From Akkermansiaceae bacterium (GTDB lineage Bacteria > Verrucomicrobiota > Verrucomicrobiia > Verrucomicrobiales > DEV007), in contig JACKQC010000010.1 in the NCBI GenBank assembly GCA_024233085.1, positions 127,188-191,187 of the forward strand: a stretch of 64,000 bases of DNA. Direction: 5' to 3'. The notes under the pieces are model-generated. The model was given only the letters and a program-made list of their open reading frames with translations, was not told where the DNA came from and searched no databases. Of the stretch, positions 16,784-25,269 are shown one piece after another; the stretch's first letter is position 1, and every line of letters begins with the position of its first letter. A program made the translations under genes and the position numbers.

Positions 16784-17280
16784 CGGGATCGGACGACGGT
16801 TCGGGATTTGGCGTACTCCCGGTTGCCCAGCGAGTAGGTGAGCACGGACTGAAGCCGCCAGATTTCCATTTTCGAGGGATTCGACGCGATGGTGCCTCCC
16901 CCTCCGGCCAGTGCGAAGTTGTTGGTGTCGGGCACGCGGGTCCGCTTCAGGGTGGCGACCAGGGGCACCCCGCCGGGCAGGCGACCCACCTCGACGGCCT
17001 GGTCGCTGACGGTCGGGTACTCGGGCCAGCGCGAATCGACGCCATTCAGTTCCTCAAACGGCACGCGCTTGGCCAGGGCGGTCTCGGTCGTCATGAAGGA
17101 GTCGGTCATCCCCTGCACCACGGTCCACCGCTGGGCCATGGTGGCGGACATCCCGGCCTTCAGAAGCAGCAGGGAGATCACCACCAGCCCGCCGAGACCG
17201 ACGGTCGCCTCCAGCAGGGCGATGCCGCGGCGGCGGCCGCCCTTGCCTCGCGCGTGGCGGAGCTGGAGGTGAGCTTTCAT
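16780..17280 (-). CDS. Cassette 2 V prepilin (PilV/GspI-like)
   Basis: A 166-residue prepilin. The basic leader ends GRRRG/IALLE (Glu at +5), followed by a hydrophobic helix. V-type blocks are QRWTVVQGMTDSFMTTE, VPFEELNGVDSRWPEYP, GRLPGGVPLVATLKRTR and the ending YAKSRTVV. It begins 32 bases after the stop of the secreted protein C2, so the prepilin genes here are physically joined to the secreted triad, unlike in cassettes 1 and 3. Confidence 0.8.
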   Translation of the reverse strand: MKAHLQLRHARGKGGRRRGIALLEATVGLGGLVVISLLLLKAGMSATMAQRWTVVQGMTDSFMTTETALAKRVPFEELNGVDSRWPEYPTVSDQAVEVGRLPGGVPLVATLKRTRVPDTNNFALAGGGGTIASNPSKMEIWRLQSVLTYSLGNREYAKSRTVVRSR

Positions 17281-17312
17281 GGGGCGCGATTCCGGTTCGG
17301 CGAAGGGACTGC

Positions 17313-18365
17313 TTATTTCTCCGAGGTGACGACCTGGCCGTTGACGTTCACGTTGCGGTCGATGTTGAAACTGACGTGGGAAAGCCGCTCGGGCTGCCAG
17401 TTGTTGAACGGGGTGATGGTGACCACCTCGATCGTGTATTGGCCGTCAGTGCCGATCATGCTCTCCCAGTTCTCGATCGAGAGCACCTCGCTCTGGGGAA
17501 CGATCGTGTTGTGCCAGCGCGGAGTCGTGTTGAAGATCGCCCCCGATTTGCCCAACTGCGGCGCCCCCTTGTAAATCTGGACGTAGGTCCAGGAAAGCGG
17601 GTAAAGGTCGCTGTAGCGAATGATGAGGTTCGGCAGACTGTCGCGGATGGTCATCCCGGTTTCGACGCCATCGATGAAGGCCTCGCTGACCGGCCAGACC
17701 GTCAGCATCTCCTCGGCGAGGATCGACGTCTCCGGAATCGTCTCGTCCGCCAGCGAGGAAATCGTGAATTTCTCGATCCCCATCGCCTTGGTCGGGGCCA
17801 TCGGCACCAGCGCCGTGTAAACGGGCGTGTAGTTGGGCTCCTGATTGAACATGTGGAACGAGTTGACCACGTACTCGGCGTTGCCGTTCGGGGTGTAGGT
17901 CTCGTCGTAGTTCTGCCCCACGTGGGTGTAGAGCACCTTTTGCGCCGCCAGCGGGGCGTCGTCGTCGTCGGTCAGCCCCCACACCTTGATCGCCAGCGTG
18001 TAGGGCTTGTCGGCGCGGGTCCGCGGCGGTAGTCCGGGATGGAACCAGTCGTGCCACATGTCCTGGGTGTTGATCGTGATGCGCGCCCGCGGCAGATAGT
18101 GCCCGATGACTTTCCGGTCGAGAAAGTAGAGGTTCGTGTCCCAGGCGGAGCCGTAGGCATACAGTTCGTAGCTCGCGCCCCCCTCCTCGATCGGCATGAA
18201 GGAGTAGGCGGAGCCGGTGTTGTTGGAGGTCACCAGATCGTACTGGATGCCGGACTCCAACTGCGTCTGCCGGATGATATTGTCCTCCGCGCGGAGGATC
18301 GTTCCCGGCATCGCCGCCGCCAGGATGAGCAGCGGCGGCAGGATTCTTTGTGCGTTGTGTTTCAT
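17313..18365 (-). CDS. Secreted triad protein C2 of the pseudopilin cluster
   Basis: A 350-residue protein with a signal peptide (LPPLLILAAAMPGTILRA) and a beta-rich mature part. It is a clear paralog of C3 at 25266-26312. Shared stretches include IRQTQLESGIQYDL versus IRQIQFPSGVEYDL, the pair PRTRADKPY/PRTRADRPY, SLPNLIIRYSDLYPLSWTYVQIYKG versus a matching MPEVTLTLNDLYPDSQTYAQ block, and a C-terminal FNIDRNVNVN/FDVDRTIKVN. I do not recognise the family. Its place directly before V2 suggests that it is carried, secreted or displayed by the V/W/K assembly. Confidence 0.7.
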   Translation of the reverse strand: MKHNAQRILPPLLILAAAMPGTILRAEDNIIRQTQLESGIQYDLVTSNNTGSAYSFMPIEEGGASYELYAYGSAWDTNLYFLDRKVIGHYLPRARITINTQDMWHDWFHPGLPPRTRADKPYTLAIKVWGLTDDDDAPLAAQKVLYTHVGQNYDETYTPNGNAEYVVNSFHMFNQEPNYTPVYTALVPMAPTKAMGIEKFTISSLADETIPETSILAEEMLTVWPVSEAFIDGVETGMTIRDSLPNLIIRYSDLYPLSWTYVQIYKGAPQLGKSGAIFNTTPRWHNTIVPQSEVLSIENWESMIGTDGQYTIEVVTITPFNNWQPERLSHVSFNIDRNVNVNGQVVTSEK

Positions 18366-18423
18366 TGGGTGTTCGATGGTTGCGATTGCGTGGATTGGTG
18401 TGAAATCGTTCTCCGGTCCGGGC

Positions 18424-19074
18424 TCACCTGGGACGTTTCGGAGCCGCCCCGGACGGGGCCTCGGCTCCGGCCCCCGCCTCCCCGGCCTCCGGTTGCGGCT
18501 TGACCCCGATGGGAAACCCGTTCACCACCGACACCACGATGGCCGGCGTCTTTTCCACCAGCAGGAGCGTCGCCTCGCTCAGGGGCGTCTTTCCGGTGGC
18601 GTTGTCGAAGGTGATCTCCTGCCCCCGGACCCAGGCCCGGTTCTGCTTGCTGAATTCGGGCCAGAGCACCAGCTTCCCGACGGGTTTGTCCACCACGCGG
18701 CTCTTGAAGTTGTCCGGAACGCGCATCAGCGAGTTCATCGGCAGCAGCGTGTGGTTCTTTCCGTCCGACAGCAGCACCGAGTTGGTGTAAAGATCGCCGC
18801 GGGGCGGCAATTCCAGCTGTTCGGTGGGCGTGAAACCGGCTCCGTACTGGATCTTGTGCCGCGCCTTGATCGCCCCGAGTTCCTCGTCCGTGATGCGGTC
18901 CGCGACTGTGGGCTGTTTCGTCAGCTCCATCAGGTCGCTGAAGGCCACCGACCCGTCCGGCTTGACCTTGAAAGGCGCCACCCCCTGCTGGGCGCGGCCC
19001 GTTCCCTGAACAGCCAGGAGGACTGCCGCGGCGAACGCGACTTGGGCAAGAGCGATTCTGAAGTCCGATTTCAT
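18424..19074 (-). CDS. Secreted triad protein B2 of the pseudopilin cluster
   Basis: A 216-residue protein with a signal peptide (VAFAAAVLLAVQGTGRAQ). It is paralogous to B3 (24559-25269). Aligned blocks are HTLLPMNSLMRVPDNFKSRV with ATLVPKRAIISMPERYKTRL, LVLWPEFSKQNRAWVRGQEI with ILRWADFYRLNRGWITTVEI, and PLSEATLLLVEKTPAIVVSV with ALSEETLEAVAESPNLVVAT. The C-terminus is a Pro/Ala/Glu tail ending in KRPR. The function is unknown. It lies 58 bases before C2 and 58 bases after A2 in the same run. Confidence 0.68.
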   Translation of the reverse strand: MKSDFRIALAQVAFAAAVLLAVQGTGRAQQGVAPFKVKPDGSVAFSDLMELTKQPTVADRITDEELGAIKARHKIQYGAGFTPTEQLELPPRGDLYTNSVLLSDGKNHTLLPMNSLMRVPDNFKSRVVDKPVGKLVLWPEFSKQNRAWVRGQEITFDNATGKTPLSEATLLLVEKTPAIVVSVVNGFPIGVKPQPEAGEAGAGAEAPSGAAPKRPR

Positions 19075-19132
19075 GGGGATTTGACGTGGATGCGATTTCG
19101 TCGTTTTTCCCGGGAAACGGCCGACCCGGGAA

Positions 19133-20056
19133 TTACTCCCGGGTGACCTCCCAGTGGAAGGGCGGTTTCTCGCCCTCGTGATACATGGTCTGGCTGAAGG
19201 TCAGTTTTCCGACCGGCACCGGCGGTTCCTTCACGGCGGAGCCCAGGATGTAGAAGTGCCCGTCGGGATCCTTCGTGTTGCCGTCGGCCTCCCATTTCAG
19301 CGAGATCTCCTGCTCCTTGAACAGCACCGGCGAGCTGAGATAGAGGTAGATGGTGTCGCTGAGCTTGTGGAGTTCGGCCGTTTCGAAGTAAAGGCCGCGC
19401 GCCAGGACGTTGTTCACCTGGCCCCACATTTCCCACCAGCCGTTGACATGGTAGGTGCCCCCGCCGCCGGGCGTGCTTCCGGAGTCGCCGTCGGTCGCGT
19501 TGCCCTTGCACTCGTCATCGACGGTGGGGTCGGAATCGAGGCCTTCCTTGCTTTTGCCGGGATTGCTGGAGTCCACGCCGTCGCAGTTGTTCCCGTGGCC
19601 GTTGTTGTTTTTCTTGGCCTTGTTCCACATGTAGCCGTCATAGGAGTAGGTCCCCGAGACCCCGTCGGCGTCGGCCTGGACCTCGATCCCGGTGAATTCG
19701 TACCGGAAATAACGGCCGATGTTCGACGTCACGGAAAACGGCGCCTGGTGCACCACCCGGTAGGTGAGACCCACGCCCGGCGCCCCGAGAATCAACTCAC
19801 CCGTCGCGGCGTCCCCGGTCGCGGTGTCGCCCTCCGTGGTGGTCGTCGTGCCGGTATCTGTGCCCGTGTCAGTCCCGGTATCGGTTCCGGTGTCGGTTCC
19901 GGTGTCGGTCGTGCTGTTTCCGTTGCCGTTGCCGTTTCCGTTTCCGTTGCCGTTGTTTGTTCCCTTGACTCCATAGACGGCGCTGTTGCCGAATAGCAGT
20001 CCCACGATCGCCAGCATCGCCAGCACTCGCGAAAAGGTTTTGGTGGAGGTTTTCAT
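19133..20056 (-). CDS. Secreted triad protein A2, Asn-Gly/Thr-Asp repeat protein
   Basis: A 307-residue protein from the ATG at 20056, which gives a proper signal peptide (FSRVLAMLAIVGLLFG); an upstream ATG at 20149 would add a basic leader and is not favoured. Residues about 33-70 are low complexity, first Asn-Gly pairs and then TDTG repeats. The middle is rich in Asn, Gly, Asp and two Cys (NNCDGVD, DDECKGN). The last 25 residues, from GKLTFSQTMYHEG to PFHWEVT, match the N-terminal module of A3. It is the first gene of the A-B-C-V-W-K run and has an AT-rich gap upstream. Confidence 0.65.
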   Translation of the reverse strand: MKTSTKTFSRVLAMLAIVGLLFGNSAVYGVKGTNNGNGNGNGNGNGNSTTDTGTDTGTDTGTDTGTDTGTTTTTEGDTATGDAATGELILGAPGVGLTYRVVHQAPFSVTSNIGRYFRYEFTGIEVQADADGVSGTYSYDGYMWNKAKKNNNGHGNNCDGVDSSNPGKSKEGLDSDPTVDDECKGNATDGDSGSTPGGGGTYHVNGWWEMWGQVNNVLARGLYFETAELHKLSDTIYLYLSSPVLFKEQEISLKWEADGNTKDPDGHFYILGSAVKEPPVPVGKLTFSQTMYHEGEKPPFHWEVTRE

Positions 20057-20334
20057 AGCTTTCTCGGTTGATTTTCTGTGTTTCGAAGGATGCGTTTTGT
20101 GGTGTTTCGTAACAGAAATTCTGGCATTTCTTTCATAAAAAACAACCATTTTTTATAATTTTCATAATTTTCATTATTTTCGCGTTTGGCGCCCGAGCTG
20201 CTTTTCGCATCGAAACCTTACCTGAAAACCAACGGAGCACGGATGGAACGCCCGTTCCTCGCGCCTTCGCGCTCCTTCTCTCCGCGGATGGCTCGCCTCG
20301 CCATCTCTCCACCACCGGATCGCCGGCGACCGCC

Positions 20335-22383
20335 TTACGGTCCCGTGGTTCCGCCCCCGGATCCGTTTCCGGGCGCGTTCGACCCGGCGGGGCTGGGACG
20401 ATCGTGAATCTCCTCGATGGTCACCAGCCAGTTCATGAGGAAAATCGGGGGCAACTCCGCCGGGCTGCGCATATGTCGCAGGTCGGCATGGATCAGATCC
20501 GGATCGACCAAGCCGTTGTCGGCGCCCTGAAGGTCGAGCGGGCGGAAGGCGTCGGTCTCGTCGGTCTTCAGACTGTTGAGCTGGCCGGAGAATTCCACCG
20601 GACTGTTCTGATCGAGGCTGATTCCGAATCGTTTTTCAGGGGCGAACAGCGAGACGGGGGGAAAGAACTCCTGCCCCGCCGGGTAGCCGGAGTTGGACGG
20701 CGTGGGAATGGGCACCGTGTTGAGGGATTCAGCGATGTAGGTGCGAAGATTGGTGACGAACGAGAATCCGTTGGTGTATTCGCTCATGTCGTTGCCGCCC
20801 CGGAGAACGACCACCGGGTCGACGTCGGCGCTGGGAAAGCTCGGCGCGATGACCGTCGAGCGATTGGAGTCCGGGTAAATTACCAATGAATTGTTGACGG
20901 TGACGTCGTCGGCGTCGCCCAGACTGTCCAGAAAAGCGGGCAGCCGGTCCAGTCGCAGCACCAAGGCTCGTTTTCCGAGGTCAAGATTGTCGGTCTGAAA
21001 GGGATACTCCGGTCCTCCGCTTTCCGATTCGGTGGGCCAGTTCGCACCCCGGGTGTAGGTGCGATAGACGAGCTGACCGCTTCGATTTCGATAGTAGAAG
21101 CGGATCTGAATCGGCATCTGATACCCCGCCGACGCCATCCGCGTGATCCGAATGCGCATCTGCGCCTGGCGTGCCCCGGTCGAGTAGGCATTCCATCCCG
21201 TTGGCGAGAGGCGCTCGGAGTCGGGCCCGTCCGATTGCCCCATGAACTCGAAGAATTCCGCCCCCCGGTTCAGCGGAACGAAGACCACGCGGCCAACATC
21301 CCCTCCCACCGAGGCGTCGAACACGTCGCCCAGCCGGGCCTCGCGCGCCTCCCGAACGCCGAGCGCGTCGAAATCGTTGCCTACCGCGCGCCCCTCGACC
21401 GTGGTGCTGTTCGAAAAGGTCGCCGAGTTGCGCGCGGCGAACACGCCGCCGGTCAGCGCGACGTCGCCCCGGGTCTCCAGGCGACCGGCAAAAACCCCGC
21501 CGAGAAAACTCGTGTCCCGCCACGCCGTCCCGTCTTCGTGCTGCCCCATGCTCAGAAAGCCGGCCGAGGACATCGGCAGCTGGGAAGGCACCTCGTAGAT
21601 CGACAGCAGGTAGTTTTTTCGCCGCGCCGGGATGCCCGTTTCCTCGGTGTTGTGAGCTCCAAACGTGATGGAAAATGCCCACCAGTTTCGCTTGCCTACA
21701 AACCAATCGCCCGGTTTGGCGTAGCCGAACCGAATGTTGGGATAGCGCAGAAGATTGAACCGCGAATGGGTCGAGGCGGGAACTCCGAGGCCTTTCGACC
21801 AGGCCGGAATGTAGTATTTCTCGTTCGACACGATTGGATATTCGCGATCCAAAAGGAAAGTTCCCCCGGTGGAATGAAGGGGCGCCGGCAGTTTGTCTCC
21901 CACCTTTGGGTCGAAAAGCAGGCCGTGCTCGGCGTCGTTGCCGGGATTCACCAATCCACGGTGTCCCTCCACGGCGGAAAAAATGTCGCCGGCGGAATCG
22001 ATCGCCGAATCACCGGTGTTGGCCGAAATGAGTCCCTCCCTTTCGAAGGTCTCCGCGATCTCCGCTTCAATCGCCGACTCGGCGTTCGCCTTTGCGATCG
22101 CCTCCTCGAATATCGTCTCCCAAGTGAAAATCTCCGCGGTCGAGGACGAGCCCCTCCGCATGGCGCCGATCGCCTTGTTTGGCACGATGCTCAGTAGGGA
22201 CCGCAGAACGGCCTCCTCTTTCTGGGAATAGTCCAGTTTGACCTGCGCCTTTGCCTCGATCTCGAAGGATCGAACGTGCGCGCGGTAGGCGTAGGTGATT
22301 CCCGCCAGCATGATGAAGGCGATCGACATCACCACCGAGGTCGAGACGAAACCGGAAGCTTTTCGTGTTTTGCGAGTCTTCAT
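20335..22383 (-). CDS. Cassette 3 K protein (large PilX/GspK-like component)
   Basis: A 682-residue protein with a basic start (MKTRKTRKASG), membrane helix VSTSVVMSIAFIMLAGITYA and the K-type helical block KEEAVLRSLLSIVPNKAIGA. Further shared blocks are KRNWWAFSITFG, LLSIYEVPSQLP, WNAYSTGARQAQMR and LPPIFLMNWLVTIEEIH, the last followed by a Pro/Gly/Ser tail. It begins with an ATGA overlap to W3. It is closest in arrangement and apparent sequence to K2 but lacks the long Ser/Gly repeats. It probably forms the large minor pilin of a third assembly. Confidence 0.7.
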   Translation of the reverse strand: MKTRKTRKASGFVSTSVVMSIAFIMLAGITYAYRAHVRSFEIEAKAQVKLDYSQKEEAVLRSLLSIVPNKAIGAMRRGSSSTAEIFTWETIFEEAIAKANAESAIEAEIAETFEREGLISANTGDSAIDSAGDIFSAVEGHRGLVNPGNDAEHGLLFDPKVGDKLPAPLHSTGGTFLLDREYPIVSNEKYYIPAWSKGLGVPASTHSRFNLLRYPNIRFGYAKPGDWFVGKRNWWAFSITFGAHNTEETGIPARRKNYLLSIYEVPSQLPMSSAGFLSMGQHEDGTAWRDTSFLGGVFAGRLETRGDVALTGGVFAARNSATFSNSTTVEGRAVGNDFDALGVREAREARLGDVFDASVGGDVGRVVFVPLNRGAEFFEFMGQSDGPDSERLSPTGWNAYSTGARQAQMRIRITRMASAGYQMPIQIRFYYRNRSGQLVYRTYTRGANWPTESESGGPEYPFQTDNLDLGKRALVLRLDRLPAFLDSLGDADDVTVNNSLVIYPDSNRSTVIAPSFPSADVDPVVVLRGGNDMSEYTNGFSFVTNLRTYIAESLNTVPIPTPSNSGYPAGQEFFPPVSLFAPEKRFGISLDQNSPVEFSGQLNSLKTDETDAFRPLDLQGADNGLVDPDLIHADLRHMRSPAELPPIFLMNWLVTIEEIHDRPSPAGSNAPGNGSGGGTTGP

Positions 22384-22916
22384 TCGGCGCCTCCCACGTA
22401 GGTGATTTCCTCCCCCGAGGGCCCCACCACCGTCACCAGCAACACCCCGGTGTCATTCGAGAAGGTGACACTGGTCGGTTTCGACGAAATCGTCCAATCC
22501 GGCTCGTCGGGCCAGTCGTTCCCGTCATGATTGTAGAGGTTCAAACCGGTTTCCCCGTCGATCGTCTCGAAGGCGACGACCGATAGTTGGAACGTGCCGT
22601 CGGGATTGCGATTGCGGAGCAGCACCGCGCTGCCTCCGGAATTGATCGCCCCGGACTCCGCAATGGCCGACTCCGTGCTGGGATAAATCCGATAGGAAGT
22701 CGCCCGCGGCAACAGCCGCGCCAGCAGCATGTTGATCAGCGGCGCCTCGTCCCGCAGGAAGTCAAATTCACTGACGAACCGGATGAAGGTGATGTGCTGC
22801 CGCATCATCACCACCGATGTCGAGGCGATTCCCAGCGCCAGCACCAGCGCAAGGGTCATCTCCATCAAAGAATAACCCGCGCGCCGCGGACGGCGAGATG
22901 TCGAAAATCCTTTCAT
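22380..22916 (-). CDS. Cassette 3 W prepilin (PilW/GspJ-like)
   Basis: A 178-residue prepilin starting at the ATG at 22916, which overlaps the V3 stop as ATGA; a longer reading to 22994 would lie inside V3 and is rejected. The leader RRPRRAG/YSLME has Glu at +5 and is followed by a hydrophobic helix. W-type blocks are EAPLINMLLARLLPRATSYR, FETIDGETGLNLYNHDG and the ending GPSGEEITYVG. Membrane-anchored minor pilin or pseudopilin by motif; its specific partner set is inferred from operon structure. Confidence 0.78.
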   Translation of the reverse strand: MKGFSTSRRPRRAGYSLMEMTLALVLALGIASTSVVMMRQHITFIRFVSEFDFLRDEAPLINMLLARLLPRATSYRIYPSTESAIAESGAINSGGSAVLLRNRNPDGTFQLSVVAFETIDGETGLNLYNHDGNDWPDEPDWTISSKPTSVTFSNDTGVLLVTVVGPSGEEITYVGGAE

Positions 22917-23398
22917 CGCACTCGAAAAACAGTTCGCGATTTCACGTATTCCCGGGAGCCCACCCGATAGACAAGAAAGGATTGGAGCTTCCACCCCTCC
23001 ATCGCTCCCGGATTCGAGGTTTCCGTCCCCTGCCCTCCCGTCTCCGGAAGATTGTTCTCATCCGGACGTTTTGTCCGCCGCAACAGGGCGGTAACCGGCT
23101 GGGCGCCCGGCAGCTTGCCGATGGTGACCGTCGATTCGCTCACATTCGGATAGGTAGGCCACTGCGAGTCGCCTCCCGTCAGATCAGCGAACGGAACGCG
23201 GTTCCCAAGAGCCGACTCCCGGGTGAGATAAACATCCGTCATCGACTGGGTCACCGTCCATTGCTGGGCGGTGGAAACCGACGCCGACGCCCTCAGCATC
23301 AGCAGCGCGATAATCATGATCAGCCCGTATCCAACCGCCGCCTCGATGACCATCGAGCCGGTGCTCCCGCGCTGACACGTTCGAATTCGGAAGTTCAT
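22913..23398 (-). CDS. Cassette 3 V prepilin (PilV/GspI-like)
   Basis: A 161-residue prepilin from the ATG at 23398; the frame stays open to 23509 but those extra residues (rich in Asn, Phe, Ile) are unlike a prepilin leader. The leader CQRGSTG/SMVIE has Glu at +5, then a hydrophobic helix. V-type blocks are QQWTVTQSMTDVYLTRE, VPFADLTGGDSQWPTYP, KLPGAQPVTALLRRT and the ending YVKSRTVF. It opens the minus-strand run and is divergent from the secreted triad A3-B3-C3 across a 416-base AT-rich region. Confidence 0.78.
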   Translation of the reverse strand: MNFRIRTCQRGSTGSMVIEAAVGYGLIMIIALLMLRASASVSTAQQWTVTQSMTDVYLTRESALGNRVPFADLTGGDSQWPTYPNVSESTVTIGKLPGAQPVTALLRRTKRPDENNLPETGGQGTETSNPGAMEGWKLQSFLVYRVGSREYVKSRTVFRVR

Positions 23399-23490
23399 TT
23401 CCTGACCAATATGAAAATTTTTGAAATAGAATGCTCTCTGGGAAGGAACTTGGGAAATGTTGGTAAGACAAATCGAATTCCAATTAGCCA

Positions 23491-23537
23491 TATTTTCAAA
23501 AATTTTCAAAAATTTTCAGAAATTTTCAGAAATTTTT
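23491..23537. repeat. Helically phased A/T-tract array
   Basis: Four successive decamers (two AATTTTCAAA-like, two AATTTTCAGA) followed by AATTTTT repeat at exactly 10 bp. A/T tracts in phase with the helix usually bend DNA. The array lies about 95-140 bases upstream of the V3 start, a position suited to a promoter upstream element or a nucleoid-protein site. Confidence 0.6.
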
Positions 23538-23716
23538 CCCGGCGGTTGTTTTCTTTTCAAAACTCGCCTCGGTTGATTTCACGTTTTTCGCCGCCTTTCC
23601 CATTCTCCAATAGGACTTTGTATTCCAGTCTTTTACGGGTCATTCAAAAACGGGAATCGTTTCTTATTTCTTTCGGGGATCCGAAGCCAAAAATCACCAA
23701 ATCTCAAAATTTGTGG

Positions 23717-23746
23717 TTGCGTTATTAGAATTTTAATAATTATTAT
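23717..23746 (+). promoter_or_regulatory. Possible sigma-70 promoter for triad A3-B3-C3
   Basis: TTGCGT (23717-23722) and TATTAT (23741-23746), 18 bp apart, resemble -35 and -10 boxes; TATACA at 23744-23749 is an alternative -10. They lie about 70 bases before the A3 start in an AT-rich stretch. AT-rich DNA gives such matches by chance, so this is tentative. Confidence 0.3.
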
Positions 23747-23814
23747 ACAATCTAGAGGAAACAGAATGGCGACCTATTGAAGGTTCGCCTCGCTGTCCCA
23801 TCCATCGTAAACCT

Positions 23815-24552
23815 ATGAAAACGAAGCACTTAGTTCTCAGCACCGCTCTCCTGAGCGTTTCCGGCATTTCGCTGACAAACGTCTTCTCGACCGATCCCGA
23901 GATTCCCACCGGCTCCCTGAGCGCCTACCCAACCATCGTTCAGACCGGAACCCATCCGACTCTGACTTGGTCGATCACCCACCCGGAAGTCATCGACGAC
24001 GTGGTCGACATCGATCCGCCCGGAACGACCATTCCCAAGGAAACCCTGATCATGGATATCCGAGTCGTCGGAGCCTCGGTCAAGCGGGTCTGGCTCGATC
24101 GCCGCGGCCGTGTGACCGACTGGGAGTGGGTGCCGACCGAATGCAAATTCAGTTACAACAACGGAAGCTACCAGCGGATCTTTTACGATACTCAGGACGA
24201 CGTGAACCCGGATCAGGTTGTTTACTCCCGGACGGTTTACAAGGACAAGCCCCTGAACTTCGGCGGGCGTTACCTCGAGTACGGCGGAGGGTGGTCCACC
24301 TTTTACAGCTCCACCAACTGCGACCACAACGTCATTGCCCTGAAGAACGGGGACAATCCGCCGGATGTGGGCGCCCTCTACGGGCAGGACACCGTCGAGG
24401 ACTTCCTGCGCCCCTATATGGACAACCAGGGCAACATCTCGATCGGTCCCAAAGACGTCATCTATCTGGTCGAGCTGACTCACACCAACATGAACGATGG
24501 TGGCTTCGACCTTCAGGACTTGGTCATCCTCGCCACCTTCCGCAAACCCTGA
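23815..24552 (+). CDS. Secreted triad protein A3
   Basis: A 245-residue protein with a signal peptide (LVLSTALLSVSGISLT). The N-terminal module GSLSAYPTIVQTGTHPTLTW continues with SITHPE and is followed by VVDIDPPGTTIPKETLIMDI. The first part matches the C-terminal 25 residues of A2 in pattern (G-x-L then G-x-x-P-x-x-x-W-x-x-T). The rest is beta-rich with Tyr/Asp and ends NDGGFDLQDLVILATFRKP, which recalls calcium-binding-like DUF4114 endings, a weak resemblance. It leads the plus-strand triad and is divergent from V3. Function unknown. Confidence 0.68.
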   Translation: MKTKHLVLSTALLSVSGISLTNVFSTDPEIPTGSLSAYPTIVQTGTHPTLTWSITHPEVIDDVVDIDPPGTTIPKETLIMDIRVVGASVKRVWLDRRGRVTDWEWVPTECKFSYNNGSYQRIFYDTQDDVNPDQVVYSRTVYKDKPLNFGGRYLEYGGGWSTFYSSTNCDHNVIALKNGDNPPDVGALYGQDTVEDFLRPYMDNQGNISIGPKDVIYLVELTHTNMNDGGFDLQDLVILATFRKP

Positions 24553-24558
24553 CGATTC

Positions 24559-25269
24559 ATGAAAAACGCGCGCATCCATCGCATTCGTCCCATGTTTCGT
24601 CCGGCAATGCTGGCCTTCGCCCTCGCCGCCCTTCACCCGGGCGGCGTGGCGGCGCCCGCGCCCGGCGGACCGGGCCTTTCGTCCGGCGCTCCGAACGCCC
24701 CCGGGGAAAAGACCGAAAAGAAACGTGAGTTTCGCGATGCCCTGACCCACGAGGACCTCGTTCGCCGCCGGGAGACGGACGATCCCCGGCGGCCCCTGGC
24801 GGAGTTTCAGGAGGCAACCGGACCCGATCCGGCGGCCAGCAACCCGAAACGCGACCTCGTCGCCAGCTCGGACATCATCTGCTACAACGGAAACGCGACC
24901 CTGGTCCCGAAGCGCGCCATCATCAGCATGCCCGAACGCTACAAGACCCGGCTCCAATTCCGCCCCGGCTCGAAAATTTTGCGCTGGGCGGATTTCTACC
25001 GCCTCAACCGCGGATGGATCACCACGGTCGAAATCAACCGCCTCCAGGCCGAAGGCAACGTGGCCTTGTCCGAGGAAACCCTCGAGGCCGTCGCCGAATC
25101 GCCCAACCTCGTCGTCGCCACCATGAAAGGCGGCCCCATTTCCCTGCTTCCTCCGGCGGAATCCTCCGCCCCCGTCGAAGCCGGGACCGAGGACGACGAG
25201 GAAGTACCCGCCGCTCCGGCGGCCTCCGCGAAAACCGCCACCGCCACCAGCCTCGTTCGCAAGCCGTGA
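24559..25269 (+). CDS. Secreted triad protein B3
   Basis: A 236-residue protein that starts six bases after the A3 stop. The N-terminal hydrophobic stretch (PAMLAFALAALHPGGVAA) should be a signal peptide. It is followed by a charged linker and then the domain shared with B2 (SDIICYNGNATLVPKRAIIS through NLVVATMKGGPISLLPP) and an acidic Ala/Pro tail. No known family recognised. Its stop overlaps the GTG start of C3 (GTGA), so B3 and C3 are translationally coupled. Confidence 0.68.
   Translation: MKNARIHRIRPMFRPAMLAFALAALHPGGVAAPAPGGPGLSSGAPNAPGEKTEKKREFRDALTHEDLVRRRETDDPRRPLAEFQEATGPDPAASNPKRDLVASSDIICYNGNATLVPKRAIISMPERYKTRLQFRPGSKILRWADFYRLNRGWITTVEINRLQAEGNVALSEETLEAVAESPNLVVATMKGGPISLLPPAESSAPVEAGTEDDEEVPAAPAASAKTATATSLVRKP

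Larger units (their letters stand above)
23399..23814. promoter_or_regulatory. Divergent control region between cassette 3 and triad A3-B3-C3
   Basis: The gap is AT-rich against GC-rich genes on both sides and holds no credible gene. It contains a 10-bp-period run of TTTTCAAAA or TTTTCAGAA units (23491-23537) and, on the plus strand, a possible promoter ending near 23746. The spacing suggests that both gene sets are controlled from here. No operator-like palindrome stands out. Confidence 0.5.

Noticed and set aside
11024..23398. Assignment of the V/W/K genes to the Verru_Chthon A-D cassette
   Set aside because: As I recall, that cassette has four genes, with a first protein of over 1,000 residues and three prepilin-like partners. 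Here the large protein is last and of 599-718 residues, and the private blocks differ. A profile search could change this.
25014..25265. An N-terminal extension of C3 by 84 residues
   Set aside because: It overlaps B3 out of frame, is Arg-rich and would bury the signal peptide that follows the GTG at 25266.
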